From positions 119,177 to 183,176 of the forward strand of contig NZ_JAHXRW010000008.1 of the NCBI RefSeq assembly GCF_019429625.1: a DNA stretch of 64,000 nucleotides, given 5' to 3'. The stretch is from Celeribacter sp. PS-C1. GTDB taxonomy: Bacteria > Pseudomonadota > Alphaproteobacteria > Rhodobacterales > Rhodobacteraceae. Made by a program: the position numbers and the translations under genes. Below the pieces are notes generated by a model, which was not told the origin of the DNA, did no database searches, and worked only from the letters and a program-made list of their open reading frames with translations. This document shows positions 18,471 to 27,093 of this stretch, piece after piece; position 1 is the first letter of the stretch; every line of letters starts with the position of its first letter.

Positions 18471-19277
18471 TCAGGCTCCTTTCAGGGCGAGATTTGATGC
18501 ATGATCGGGGGCGTCATGCAGGTCGAGCGCGGTGATGGCCTCAAGGATGCCAGCGGCACCGAAGCGCGTCGCGTGATAAACAGTGTCGCGGCCATGCAGC
18601 CGCTGTTTGAGCGCGGTTTCCGAATTGCCGACCGCCACAGCCGGAAGGCCGGAGATCAGCATCGACAGGTCGTTCATCGTGTCCCCCGCGCAGAGCACGC
18701 GGGCCTCGGGAATACCCAAATGCGCGATCAGCCGCTTGATCGACGGGCCTTTCGAGACGCCCTTGGGCAGCACGTCGAAATAGCGGTTGTCCGAAATGAG
18801 CCAATCCAGACCCAATTCCTCGACCAGCACTTCGGCGGTGGCGTCGTAGGCGTTTGGCGTCAGATCGTAGCTCACCCGATAGCGAAACGGCGTCGGCTGA
18901 AGCGACAGGCCGGATACGCCCTCAAGCGTCACACGTACCGCGTTGCCCTTATCGCCCCAACGTTCGGCAATGTCCGTCTCAAGCTCTGGGATCGGTTCAA
19001 CATGGCCGTCGTCGCGGACATGGGCAATCGTCGTGCCCACGTCGCCCACGACATATTCCGGCCAGGGCAGACCTTGTTCGCGGCACATCTCCATGATGAA
19101 TTCCGGGTCGCGCCCGGTGACAAAGATCAAACCGACCGTATCGCGATTGGCTTCGATCCAGTCGTATAGCGTTTTGCGCTCCTCGTCTGAACCACCCAAA
19201 AACGTCCCATCCAGATCGGTCGCAAGAGTGAAGCGGCGCGCGGCAATGGCCGGGCGCGGTGTGGCGTGAACATTCAT
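18471..19277 (-). CDS. ggpP: Glucosylglycerol-phosphate phosphatase-like HAD hydrolase
   Basis: 268 residues from an ATG that overlaps the gpsA stop (ATGA). HAD motif I is LATDLDGTFLGG, motif II IFVTGRD, motif III Lys in KGPSIKRLIAHLG and motif IV CAGDTMNDLSML, with a type IIB cap. The DLDGT nucleophile and the tight linkage to ggpS, one base away, make it the likely dephosphorylating enzyme yielding glucosylglycerol. Sucrose- or trehalose-phosphate phosphatases are the nearest alternatives by sequence class. Confidence 0.82.
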   Translation of the reverse strand: MNVHATPRPAIAARRFTLATDLDGTFLGGSDEERKTLYDWIEANRDTVGLIFVTGRDPEFIMEMCREQGLPWPEYVVGDVGTTIAHVRDDGHVEPIPELETDIAERWGDKGNAVRVTLEGVSGLSLQPTPFRYRVSYDLTPNAYDATAEVLVEELGLDWLISDNRYFDVLPKGVSKGPSIKRLIAHLGIPEARVLCAGDTMNDLSMLISGLPAVAVGNSETALKQRLHGRDTVYHATRFGAAGILEAITALDLHDAPDHASNLALKGA

Positions 19278-20425
19278 GAGTTGGCTCCGAATTGCAGCGG
19301 CATATTGGGGGTGGGATGGGTGAGCATGAGATCGAGCGCGTTGGGCTCCGCCTCGATCGGACGGGCCCAAAGCGCGGTGAAGGCCGCTTGCAGATCGGCA
19401 CCTTTGTGCAGCACATCATGCACGGTTTCGCAGATCGGCATCGGCACCCCGATGCGATGCGCCAGATCGGTGACGGAGACGGCGTTGACCTCGCCTTCGA
19501 CCACGACGGGGCGGCCCTCGAAACAGGACGGGCGCGCGATCCCTTGGCCAAGCTGATAGCCCAAAGACATGTTGCGCGAGGTGGTCGAGCTACAGGTCAG
19601 CGTCAGATCGCCCGCGCCCGACAGGCCGGTCACGGTTTCGCGCGACCCGCCCAAAGCCTGCGCGAGCTGTTTCATCTCATCCGTGCCGCGGGTGATCAGA
19701 GCTGCGCGAGTGTTTTCGGCAAAGCCCGCCCCGGACATCATCCCGCAGGCGATGGCAATCACGTTTTTCACCGCGCCGCCGACTTCGACGCCGACGAGGT
19801 CGTCGGAGACATAGGGGCGAAAGCCGCCGCCAGAGAGCGACACGGCGAGACGCGCCGCCGGGCTTTTTTCGGGGTTCAAACGATCCGCATAGGAAAACGG
19901 AAAAGCGACCGTGGCCGCCGTCGGATGATCGAGGGCGGTTTCACGCGCGAATGTCGGACCAGAGACGGCGCCGACCGGATGGCCGGGCAATTCTTCGGAC
20001 ACAACTTCGGACAACAGGTATCCTGTGCGCCGTTCAACGCCTTTACAGGCCAGCGCGATCGGGATGCCTTTCGGGATCAGCGGTGCAATAGCCTGACACA
20101 TGGGTCGCAATGTCGACGAGGGTGTGACCATCAAAACGGCCTCGGCACCGGCCAGCGCCTCTGCGAGATCAGAGGTGGCCGTCAGACCGTTTGGAAGATC
20201 GACCTCGGGCAGGTAATCCGCATTCTGTTTCGTTTCGTTGATCCGTTGAGCAAGGTCCGGGCGACGCGCCCAGAGGCACACTTGGCGGCCATTACGGGAC
20301 AGAACGGAGGCGAGCGCAGTGCCCCAGCTGCCGGCGCCAAGAACGGCGACGCGGGCGTAGGGCTGCGACGGGGTATGGGAGATGGAATCCTTGATGGGGA
20401 GCTCCTTTTGGGTGCTCTTACTCAA
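19274..20425 (-). CDS. gpsA: Glycerol-3-phosphate dehydrogenase [NAD(P)+]
   Basis: 383 residues if the TTG at 20425 is used; a GTG at 20455 is also in frame and no ATG lies near. The fold is clear: [58 protein letters not shown] and GLSGAGDLTLTC with the catalytic Lys in AVKN. It carries an unusual C-terminal extension of about 25 residues after LWARPIEAEPN. GpsA makes glycerol-3-phosphate from DHAP; in this operon it probably feeds ggpS, possibly in addition to another gpsA elsewhere. The start codon is uncertain. Confidence 0.9.
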   Translation of the reverse strand: MSKSTQKELPIKDSISHTPSQPYARVAVLGAGSWGTALASVLSRNGRQVCLWARRPDLAQRINETKQNADYLPEVDLPNGLTATSDLAEALAGAEAVLMVTPSSTLRPMCQAIAPLIPKGIPIALACKGVERRTGYLLSEVVSEELPGHPVGAVSGPTFARETALDHPTAATVAFPFSYADRLNPEKSPAARLAVSLSGGGFRPYVSDDLVGVEVGGAVKNVIAIACGMMSGAGFAENTRAALITRGTDEMKQLAQALGGSRETVTGLSGAGDLTLTCSSTTSRNMSLGYQLGQGIARPSCFEGRPVVVEGEVNAVSVTDLAHRIGVPMPICETVHDVLHKGADLQAAFTALWARPIEAEPNALDLMLTHPTPNMPLQFGANS

Positions 20426-20455
20426 TATGTCTTCTTCAGGTTCCGCGCGCCCCAC

Positions 20456-20713
20456 CCGCCATACTGGCCGCGCGACAAGGGGCAGAGACAGGCAGATGTG
20501 CCGTCAGCGCCAAGCGGGTCGTACACATTCGCAGTTCAAGCCCTTTTTGGGCCGCATCCGTGCCGAGCGGGTCCGTCGCGTGAACCCTTTTAATAGGGTA
20601 GCAATCCTGTCTTAAATTTCAACCCAACCTCGCCGCAATGCGGCGAAGATCCTTGTAATAAAAGGAAACTTTTTTATTTTAGCGTTCACAGAGACGTGTG
20701 CCAACCCAGTCAA
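20456..20713. other. Control region upstream of gpsA, no gene seen
   Basis: About 260 bases. Contains the gpsA promoter somewhere in its left half, an A+T-rich patch (20650-20690), and the hairpin CGCCGC-AAT-GCGGCG at 20631-20645, which lies between gpsA and the end of the next minus-strand gene and lacks a T-tract. No open frame with a ribosome site is convincing. Confidence 0.6.
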
Positions 20714-21622
20714 TCACGGTTCAAAGCCCGCGACATTGCCCTCTCGAACCCAAGCCGAAGAGCATTTTCCGAGATAGGCGACATCCGTTGGCCAGCCCTC
20801 TGGCGTCAAACCGCAGGCCTCCAGCTTGGCGTCATAATCCAGTTCACTCATATAACCGCCTGCACCGTCGCCCTTCTCCGGATCCGTCCAGATGATACCG
20901 GAAAATCCGTTGTCGAAATCGCATTCAAAGGCGTTCTCCAAGGCGTAAGGCGAGATATAGCCCAAAATGGCCGCCTCCTCGAAGGGCGCGGCATACAACA
21001 CGATCTGTCCGTTGTCCGTGCCCTCATTGCTAAGCACGCCACTGACTTCACGACACTCGGCCCCACCGTAGGGTGCCGCGCCAACAAGCGGCATGCGGGG
21101 CTGATAATAGGCAGCGCTTTGACGGCTCGGCCCGGTGCGAAAGCTATTGAGCGCAATCTCCCGCGCGGTGAGAATGTCCGCCACCTCGGCACTGAGCGCC
21201 GGAGTTAGACAAGACAGCGTGCGGATTGGCGTCGCATTCCGATGATAAAGTTCGAGCCAAATCTCCGTATCCCCCGCGCCTCCTCCATCAATCGGGGTTT
21301 GGATGTTGAGCACGGCCCGCCCCCCCTCATGCAAAAACGTCAGGCTGTAGCTGTCCCAAGGATAACCCCCGGTGCCCGGCGTCATGTCGAACGGCGTGTC
21401 GATGGCCAGCTGGGTGAGCGGCCCGTCTGAGATCTGCGGCGTGACATGCAGCTCAAAAGCCGGGGCGCCCGTTTCGGGATGCTGCGCGCCGCAGAGTTTG
21501 ATCTCTTCGGCCTCCTCGGTCACGCAAAGCACCTGCGTCGCCAGAATGTCGTCGCAAAACGCATGGGCGCCCGCCGTCGAAGACAAGAGGGCCAGGGTGA
21601 AACAGGGGGTAAAAAATCGCAT
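20714..21622 (-). CDS. Exported Cys-motif protein, member 1 of a tandem trio
   Basis: 302 residues from the ATG at 21622. Signal peptide MRFFTPCFTLALLSSTAGAHA; the mature start AFCDDILATQVLCVTEEAEE then KLCGA shows a C-x(8-9)-C-x(8-9)-C pattern. It shares this with the next two genes. FELHVTPQ, a repeated feature of such proteins, follows. The C-terminal half adds further cysteines (GAECREVSG, FECDFD, LEACGL, GKCSS). Periplasmic or surface location is likely. No family name can be given. It is the last gene of the three minus-strand genes. Confidence 0.72.
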   Translation of the reverse strand: MRFFTPCFTLALLSSTAGAHAFCDDILATQVLCVTEEAEEIKLCGAQHPETGAPAFELHVTPQISDGPLTQLAIDTPFDMTPGTGGYPWDSYSLTFLHEGGRAVLNIQTPIDGGGAGDTEIWLELYHRNATPIRTLSCLTPALSAEVADILTAREIALNSFRTGPSRQSAAYYQPRMPLVGAAPYGGAECREVSGVLSNEGTDNGQIVLYAAPFEEAAILGYISPYALENAFECDFDNGFSGIIWTDPEKGDGAGGYMSELDYDAKLEACGLTPEGWPTDVAYLGKCSSAWVREGNVAGFEP

Positions 21623-21656
21623 CGTTAAAGTCCTTACATCCGTTTTGAGACCTGCG

Positions 21657-22469
21657 TCACTGCACGCGGTCAAGAAATGCGCCATCGAACCAGCCCGTCG
21701 CACAGGGGCCGTGATAGGGCGCATAAAGCTGGTCGGGGCGAATGAGACAGGAGGTGACCCCATTGGTGGGGATTGCCACGGCGATAAAGTCGCCCTTGCG
21801 GGCGATGACGTCCACGGTGTCGCCCTCAAAGAGCCGCCACCAGACGGGCGTCGCAGCGTTTGGACGAGCGTTCGCATAGACCGGAAGCCCTTCGCCTGTC
21901 GGCAGGGGCATCACCTCTGCGACGCCAACCGCATTGGGCTCCGGGACCACGACATCCTGCGAAAAGAACAGCCCGATAGGCCCGCGCGCCTCGAGCGGCT
22001 CCCAAAGCGCCTCCGTGTCGGCGTAGACGGTTTGCGGCTGGCAGAGTGTCTGCTCGACGTCCTGCCGCCAATGCGCAGATTGCAACCACATGTCGGTGGG
22101 GCCGTCTTCTGCCACCGCCTCTTCCATGTCGTCCCAAGGCAGGCTGGCATGAAGCGTCACGGGCTCATTCAGATCGGTACTCCAGAACCCCAATTCAACG
22201 CGAAGATCATCGCCCTCTTGCCAGCTAAACCACGTGTTCGCCGCCTCCGCGATCAGCTGCGTGTCGTAATAGGGCTCGCCGGTTTCAAGCGTGTGACGGA
22301 CGAGGCTAAAGCTCTCATCTTGCGCGCAGACGGTGATTTGCTCGCGGACCTCGGCTTCGGTCGCGCATTGGAACACGACCTCCCCATCGCAAACGGCCTG
22401 CGCGGCCACACTTTGGGCAAGGCCTACTGCCAGACAGCTCAGAACTGCCTTTCGGATAAATGTGTGCAT
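21657..22469 (-). CDS. Exported Cys-motif protein with SH3-like C terminus, member 2 of trio
   Basis: 270 residues. Signal peptide MHTFIRKAVLSCLAVGLAQSVAAQ, then AVCDGEVVFQCATEAEVREQ and TVCAQ, matching the Cys pattern of the flanking genes. A middle beta-rich region (YYDTQLIAEAANTWFSW, LRVELGFWS) is followed by a bacterial SH3-like segment at about residues 195-240 (GLPVYANARPNAATPVWWRL then GDTVDVIARKGDFIAVAI), suggesting cell-wall or protein binding outside the membrane. Lies 5 bases from gene 3 of the trio (22475) and 34 bases from gene 1. Confidence 0.72.
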   Translation of the reverse strand: MHTFIRKAVLSCLAVGLAQSVAAQAVCDGEVVFQCATEAEVREQITVCAQDESFSLVRHTLETGEPYYDTQLIAEAANTWFSWQEGDDLRVELGFWSTDLNEPVTLHASLPWDDMEEAVAEDGPTDMWLQSAHWRQDVEQTLCQPQTVYADTEALWEPLEARGPIGLFFSQDVVVPEPNAVGVAEVMPLPTGEGLPVYANARPNAATPVWWRLFEGDTVDVIARKGDFIAVAIPTNGVTSCLIRPDQLYAPYHGPCATGWFDGAFLDRVQ

Positions 22470-22474
22470 GACTG

Positions 22475-22951
22475 TTACGGCGAGACCTGCGCCAAATCGA
22501 TCATCTCGATCAGCGCTCCGAGATCAGACGAAACAGAGCCCGCATCGCAGGTCAGAGTCGCGAGCACCTCGTTGTTCTGGATCACGGTGATGCCGCCTTC
22601 GAAATCGGCCTCCGCATCACGCTCCGCACCAGCCCAGACCTCATAGTCATAGCCGCCGTCGGCATGAAAGGTCACGGAATCGGTCATATATGTGCCCATC
22701 CCGTTCCAAGCCGCATAGGACAGCGTCACCTTTTCCTGCAGGATTTCTTTTTCCACCTCGCCGTTGGCTTTGAAAAAACCGTAGGAGGCCATCTCGCCGT
22801 CTTCCCAAATCGCATCGCAAATCTCGACCGCCTTGGCGCCGCCATTGAAGGTGCATGAGAACATTTCCGTGCCATCGAGCAGGCAATATTGCCCTGCCTG
22901 CGCCCCCCCGGCGACAAGAATCAAGGCGGTTGCAAAAAAGAATTTGGTCAT
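22475..22951 (-). CDS. Exported Cys-motif protein, member 3 of trio
   Basis: 158 residues, first gene of the trio transcriptionally. Signal peptide MTKFFFATALILVAGGAQAG, then QYCLLDGTEMFSCTFNGGAK and EICD. The FSCTFNGGAKAVEIC segment matches a pattern recalled from a wide family of small proteobacterial secreted proteins (FSC..GGK...C). Two more Cys (LTCDAG) probably make a disulfide. Function unknown; the three genes share layout and may work as one exported set. Confidence 0.72.
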   Translation of the reverse strand: MTKFFFATALILVAGGAQAGQYCLLDGTEMFSCTFNGGAKAVEICDAIWEDGEMASYGFFKANGEVEKEILQEKVTLSYAAWNGMGTYMTDSVTFHADGGYDYEVWAGAERDAEADFEGGITVIQNNEVLATLTCDAGSVSSDLGALIEMIDLAQVSP

Positions 22952-23313
22952 TGGTCGTCCTCAATAAAAATTCGCTTGAAGTCATGAGCGCCGTCTGCGG
23001 CCCAATTTCGGGTTCAGTACTACGTTCCGCACACATGAAGAGGAGGGGGAAATTTCCACCCATTTTCCCAAAGAAAATATCCAAGAGAAGTCGAAACGGA
23101 GCAGTAAGGAGACTAGGAATTTCCTATTTGAAAACAACAGCCCGTGAAGGCACTAGCATTTCAAGGCAGCCTGAAGCCGGCAAAGAAAAGGGCAAGACCA
23201 ACCTTGTCCAAGAAACCGCAGGCACGGCCCTCTCAGCAGTGCTGCGCGCAAAGACCTCCGCAATGAAGGTGCTGGTCTTGGCGACGGCCGTAAACGTTCG
23301 GAATAAGTTAAAC
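22952..23313. other. Non-coding interval upstream of the secreted trio
   Basis: About 360 bases. Holds the promoter side of the trio and the end of tRNA-Arg. Open frames on both strands run into the tRNA, lack ribosome sites and show no recognisable protein. AAATTTCCACCCATTTTCCC-like A/C-rich tracts are visible but no clear repeat. Confidence 0.6.
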
Positions 23314-23390
23314 TGGCGATCCCTTGAGGACTCGAACCCCAAACCTGCTGATTAGAAGTCAGCTGCTCTATCCAGTTGAGCTAAGGGACC
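23314..23390 (-). tRNA. tRNA-Arg (anticodon UCU), CCA encoded
   Basis: On the minus strand the gene begins GGTCCCTTAGCTCAACTGG, has the anticodon stem GCTGA-CTTCTAA-TCAGC (anticodon TCT), a T arm GGTTCGAGTCC, and ends AGGGATC-G-CCA. Acceptor stem GGTCCCT/AGGGATC has seven pairs with one G-T. The CCA is encoded. It reads AGA codons, rare in this genome. Confidence 0.97.
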
Positions 23391-23422
23391 GCACGTTGAC
23401 CAGTTTGGACCATGGTCAGGGT

Positions 23423-23449
23423 CAAAAAAGCGCCGGCGGACCGGCGCTT
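23423..23449 (-). terminator. Intrinsic terminator of the NDUFS4-type gene
   Basis: Reading minus strand: AAGCGCCGG, loop TCCG, CCGGCGCTT followed by TTTT. Lies between the gene and tRNA-Arg. Confidence 0.85.
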
Positions 23450-23472
23450 GTCAGTCACGAAATCGCACCGGA

Positions 23473-23784
23473 TCAGTGGGTCCAGGGCATCCGTCTGTTG
23501 GTCGCGAAGTTTTCGCCGTAGCCGCCAGGGCGGATATTGTGCGCACGGCTTTTCGGCTCTTGCACGACGTAGTCGATGCCATGCTCCTCAGCATAGGCGA
23601 TGGCCTGTTCCTTGCTATCAAAGGTCAGGCGCACCTGCGTTTGGGTGTCCTTGGACGAGGTCCAACCCATCAGGGGATCAATATCTCGGCTGGTGGCCGG
23701 AGCGAAATCGAGCAGCCAGTGTTTGGTCTTGCCTTGCCCGGATTGCATCGCGTTGCGAGCGGGCTGATAGATACGAGCGCGCAT
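23473..23784 (-). CDS. ETC complex I subunit (NDUFS4/AQDQ-like)
   Basis: 103 residues from the ATG at 23784, preceded by [29 protein letters not shown] then [37 protein letters not shown] and [17 protein letters not shown] are the family signature of the accessory subunit of alphaproteobacterial and mitochondrial NADH dehydrogenase. Binds near the NADH-oxidising arm. It is usually away from the nuo operon, as here. Single gene unit with its own terminator. Confidence 0.95.
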   Translation of the reverse strand: MRARIYQPARNAMQSGQGKTKHWLLDFAPATSRDIDPLMGWTSSKDTQTQVRLTFDSKEQAIAYAEEHGIDYVVQEPKSRAHNIRPGGYGENFATNRRMPWTH

Positions 23785-23876
23785 CAGGGGACTCCTTTGT
23801 TCCTTGCCAGCGTTATCCCCGTTTCTGTCGGGTGTTTCAAGCCTTTCAAAACCATAGCGCGTGCAGTTTGCGCAAT

Positions 23877-23993
23877 AAAAAACCCGCCTATCAGGGCGGG
23901 ATACGGTGAAGTGACTGCCCGACCGGGGTGTGGGAGCGAGGGGTGGGGTGGGGTGATACACGCCCGGCCGGGTCAGTCTGTTCTGCTGCTTGC
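23877..23993 (-). ncRNA. Candidate C-rich small RNA with intrinsic terminator
   Basis: No gene ends here, yet a clean minus-strand terminator is present: CCCGCC-CTGATA-GGCGGG then TTTTTT (from 23900 to 23877). Upstream on that strand are a CCCGGCCGGG palindrome (23963-23972), CACCCCACCCCACCCC, and a possible promoter TTGCTT, 17-18 bases, CTAATC (about 24031-24000). The C-rich single strand could pair with purine-rich ribosome sites. The opposite strand is G-rich (23925-23953). No protein frame fits. Transcription is not shown. Confidence 0.45.
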
Positions 23994-24153
23994 ATCGTCA
24001 GATTAGGCGAGAACGCTTTCGTTAAGCAAGGAAAAATATCGCATAGGTTGTAAAATAAACTATAAAATTCATCTTATAGTGGCAGATCTTTGTTTACCTT
24101 TCGTCGTCCGCCGCAGCTCAACCTCAAGAGTCTCTGCCCTAGACTTGAAACGT

Positions 24154-24168
24154 GAACAAAAAGAGATC
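24154..24168. promoter_or_regulatory. LexA (SOS) box upstream of uvrB
   Basis: GAAC-AAAAAGA-GATC, one base away from the alphaproteobacterial LexA site GAAC-N7-GAAC. It lies 42 bases before the uvrB start codon, within the expected promoter. SOS control is expected for uvrB; the second half-site has T for A. Confidence 0.6.
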
Positions 24169-24209
24169 ATTTGTTAACGATCTTCCCTCCCTGCCTTCAA
24201 GGAGCCGAC

Positions 24210-26390
24210 ATGGACCCGCTGATGATGACCGATCCGCCAAAGGATCTGAAAAATCGCCCCAAGCTCGAAGGCGGCAAGCGCTTTGTCATGCACAGCCAGT
24301 TCGAACCCTCTGGCGACCAGCCGACCGCTATCGCGGAGCTCTCCGCCGCCATCGAGGCGGGCGAGCACAATCAGGTGCTCTTGGGCGCCACCGGCACGGG
24401 CAAGACCTTTACCATGGCGAAGGTGATCGAGCAGACCCAGCGCCCGGCGATCATTCTCGCGCCGAACAAAACGCTGGCGGCGCAGCTGTATGGTGAATTC
24501 AAAGGCTTCTTCCCGGAAAACGCCGTCGAATATTTCGTGTCCTACTATGACTATTATCAGCCAGAGGCCTATGTCGCGCGGTCGGACACCTTCATCGAGA
24601 AAGAGAGCCAGATCAACGAACAGATCGACCGGATGCGCCACGCCGCCACCCGGTCTTTGTTGGAGCGCGATGATGTGATCATCGTGGCCTCCGTGTCCTG
24701 CATCTACGGCCTCGGCTCGCCCGAACTCTATATGGCGATGACCATCGATTTGATGATGGGGCAGGAGTATGACCAGCGGCAATTGATGAGCGATCTGGTC
24801 GAGCTGCAATACCGCCGCAATGACACGGCCTTTGATCGCGGCTCGTTCCGGGTACGCGGCGACAGTTTGGAAATCTGGCCCGCCCACATGGAGGACCGCG
24901 CGTGGAAGCTGTCGTTCTTTGGCGAGGAGCTTGAGAGCATCACCGAATTCGACCCGCTTACGGGCAAGAAAACCGACACGCTGGAACAGGTGCGGGTCTA
25001 CGCGAATTCGCACTATGTGACGCCGAAACCGACGATCAAACAGGCGATCAACGGCATCAAAGCTGAACTGAAACAACAACTTATCCGCTTCACCGATGAG
25101 GGCAAATTGCTTGAGGCGCAGCGGCTGGAGCAGCGCACGAATTTCGATCTTGAGATGCTGGAGGCCTCGGGCTTTTGCAACGGGATCGAGAATTATTCGC
25201 GCTATCTGACGGGCCGCGCGCCGGGCGAGCCGCCGCCCACGCTGTTCGAATTCATCCCGGACAATGCGATTGTCTTTGCGGACGAAAGCCACGTCTCCGT
25301 GCCGCAGATCGGCGGCATGTATCGGGGCGACTTTCGGCGCAAATCGGTCTTGGCAGAGCATGGATTCCGCTTGCCGTCCTGCATGGACAACCGACCTTTG
25401 AAATTCGAGGAATGGGACGCGATGCGGCCGCAATCGGTGTTCGTGTCCGCGACGCCGAAGGACTGGGAGCTGGAGCAATCCGGCGGTGTTTTCGTCGAAC
25501 AGATCATCCGTCCGACCGGCCTTTTGGACCCTGTGGTGGAAATCCGCCCGGTGGACACGCAGGTGGACGACCTGTTGGACGAAGCCAAGAAGATGACCGA
25601 GCTGGGGCGGCGGATTTTGGTCACGACGCTCACCAAACGCATGGCCGAAGACCTCACCGAATACCTCCACGAACAGGGCGTGCGGGTGCGCTATATGCAC
25701 TCCGATATTGATACGATCGAACGAATTGAGATCCTGCGTGACCTCCGGCTTGGGGCCTTTGACGTGCTGGTCGGAATCAACCTCTTGCGCGAGGGTTTGG
25801 ACATCCCGGAATGTGGCCTCGTCGCCATTCTGGATGCGGACAAAGAGGGTTTCCTGCGCTCCGAGACCTCGCTGATCCAGACCATCGGCCGCGCCGCGCG
25901 GAACGCCGAGGGCCGTGTCATTTTGTACGCCGACAAAATCACCGGCTCGATGCAGCGCGCCATGGACGAAACCGACCGCCGCCGCGCGCGTCAGATGGCC
26001 TATAACGAAGAACACGGCATCACGCCCGCGACCGTCAAGAAGAACGTCGATGACATTCTGGCGGGGCTCTATCAGGGCGATGTGGACATGAACCGCGTGA
26101 CAGCGACCATCGACAAACCGATGGCAGGGCAGAACCTGCAAGCCGTGCTGGACGGTCTAAAAACCGACATGCGCGTGGCCGCCGAGAACCTGGAATTCGA
26201 AGAAGCCGCGCGGTTGCGGGACGAGATCAAACGTCTGGAAACCGTCGATCTGGTGCTCCACGACGACCCGCTCGCGCGGCAGTCGGCGGTGGACGATGCG
26301 GTGGCGGATGCGAAGGCGAAGAGTGGGCGGTCGACGGCCGGGAGACCGGGGATGCGTGGTGGGAAGGCTGGACGGGGGAGGAAGAAGTAG
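24210..26390 (+). CDS. uvrB: Excinuclease ABC subunit B
   Basis: 726 residues from the ATG at 24210 with AAGGAG upstream. Walker A GATGTGKT at residues 59-66, beta-hairpin [20 protein letters not shown] (motif II), [12 protein letters not shown] and QTIGRAARN (motif VI) and the C-terminal UVR domain ([18 protein letters not shown]). UvrB is the damage-verifying helicase of nucleotide excision repair. The tail after the UVR domain is Arg/Gly-rich ([20 protein letters not shown]). Single gene with a LexA-like box in front. Confidence 0.98.
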   Translation: MDPLMMTDPPKDLKNRPKLEGGKRFVMHSQFEPSGDQPTAIAELSAAIEAGEHNQVLLGATGTGKTFTMAKVIEQTQRPAIILAPNKTLAAQLYGEFKGFFPENAVEYFVSYYDYYQPEAYVARSDTFIEKESQINEQIDRMRHAATRSLLERDDVIIVASVSCIYGLGSPELYMAMTIDLMMGQEYDQRQLMSDLVELQYRRNDTAFDRGSFRVRGDSLEIWPAHMEDRAWKLSFFGEELESITEFDPLTGKKTDTLEQVRVYANSHYVTPKPTIKQAINGIKAELKQQLIRFTDEGKLLEAQRLEQRTNFDLEMLEASGFCNGIENYSRYLTGRAPGEPPPTLFEFIPDNAIVFADESHVSVPQIGGMYRGDFRRKSVLAEHGFRLPSCMDNRPLKFEEWDAMRPQSVFVSATPKDWELEQSGGVFVEQIIRPTGLLDPVVEIRPVDTQVDDLLDEAKKMTELGRRILVTTLTKRMAEDLTEYLHEQGVRVRYMHSDIDTIERIEILRDLRLGAFDVLVGINLLREGLDIPECGLVAILDADKEGFLRSETSLIQTIGRAARNAEGRVILYADKITGSMQRAMDETDRRRARQMAYNEEHGITPATVKKNVDDILAGLYQGDVDMNRVTATIDKPMAGQNLQAVLDGLKTDMRVAAENLEFEEAARLRDEIKRLETVDLVLHDDPLARQSAVDDAVADAKAKSGRSTAGRPGMRGGKAGRGRKK

Positions 26391-26410
26391 CAACGCTCCT
26401 CCCCAAAAAT

Positions 26411-26962
26411 CTATTTCAAAGAAGGCATGTCTTTTAGATGCACTCGTCCCCGCGCAAAATGACCGCGCACCAAGACTTTGCCCTGACGCAGGATTGGAAA
26501 GTCATTGTGCCAATCCCGGTAGCGATCATTGGTCACGACAAGTGCCTTGCGCTGTTGTGCCATACGCAGGATCAGCGGATCGGCGGGGGTGCCTTTCGGT
26601 GACACCTTCACCTGTTGGGCATTCAGCCCCAGAGTGCGCGCCAGTCGCACCGGACCGAGATAGGCATTTGACACCAGATATCCAACATTCGCATCAAACC
26701 AGACAATTGGCACGTAGCCTTTGGACTTCACAGTTTCGATTGCAGCACGAACGGTCGAAAGATCAGGGCGTTCGTCTTTCCAATACATGATGTTCGACCC
26801 GTCCATGATGGCAAACGGCGTGCGAACCAGCTTACGGCGCTGGACAAATTGAGAAGCAAGGTAGAGCAAGAAGATGGCCAAGAGAAATGGCCAATAGCCA
26901 AAAATCGCCTCTAGGGACGGCTCCGCCAAAAAATAACGGATATCACTCAAAACCTGATCCAA
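26411..26962 (-). CDS. Membrane-anchored NYN/Zc3h12a-like ribonuclease
   Basis: 183 residues. One hydrophobic segment at about 22-40 (GYWPFLLAIFLLYLASQFV) then a PIN-like domain: AIMDGSNIMYW with Asp54, PIVWFDANVGY with a second Asp, VSPKGTPADPLIL, and VVTNDRYRDW, matching the acidic residues of the Zc3h12a/NYN RNase fold. Predicted inner-membrane anchored with a cytoplasmic nuclease domain. From sequence it should be a metal-dependent endoribonuclease; targets unknown. A+T content is slightly higher than in neighbours. Confidence 0.82.
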   Translation of the reverse strand: MDQVLSDIRYFLAEPSLEAIFGYWPFLLAIFLLYLASQFVQRRKLVRTPFAIMDGSNIMYWKDERPDLSTVRAAIETVKSKGYVPIVWFDANVGYLVSNAYLGPVRLARTLGLNAQQVKVSPKGTPADPLILRMAQQRKALVVTNDRYRDWHNDFPILRQGKVLVRGHFARGRVHLKDMPSLK

Positions 26963-27093
26963 ACCAATACTCCAGCATCACGAAACGATCGCCTCAATTG
27001 TCGGACAAGTCAGATCGTAAATGCAAGAGCGACGCAGCTATACATTCAAAAATGCATCGAAGGACTTCTCAATAGTCTGCGCGAGCCCCCCCC

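Noticed and set aside
22952..23342. Open frames on both strands between the secreted trio and tRNA-Arg
   Set aside because: They run into the tRNA, lack ribosome sites and match no family.
24174..26141. Long open frame (655 codons) antisense to uvrB
   Set aside because: Antisense artefact of high G+C; uvrB is certain on the other strand.
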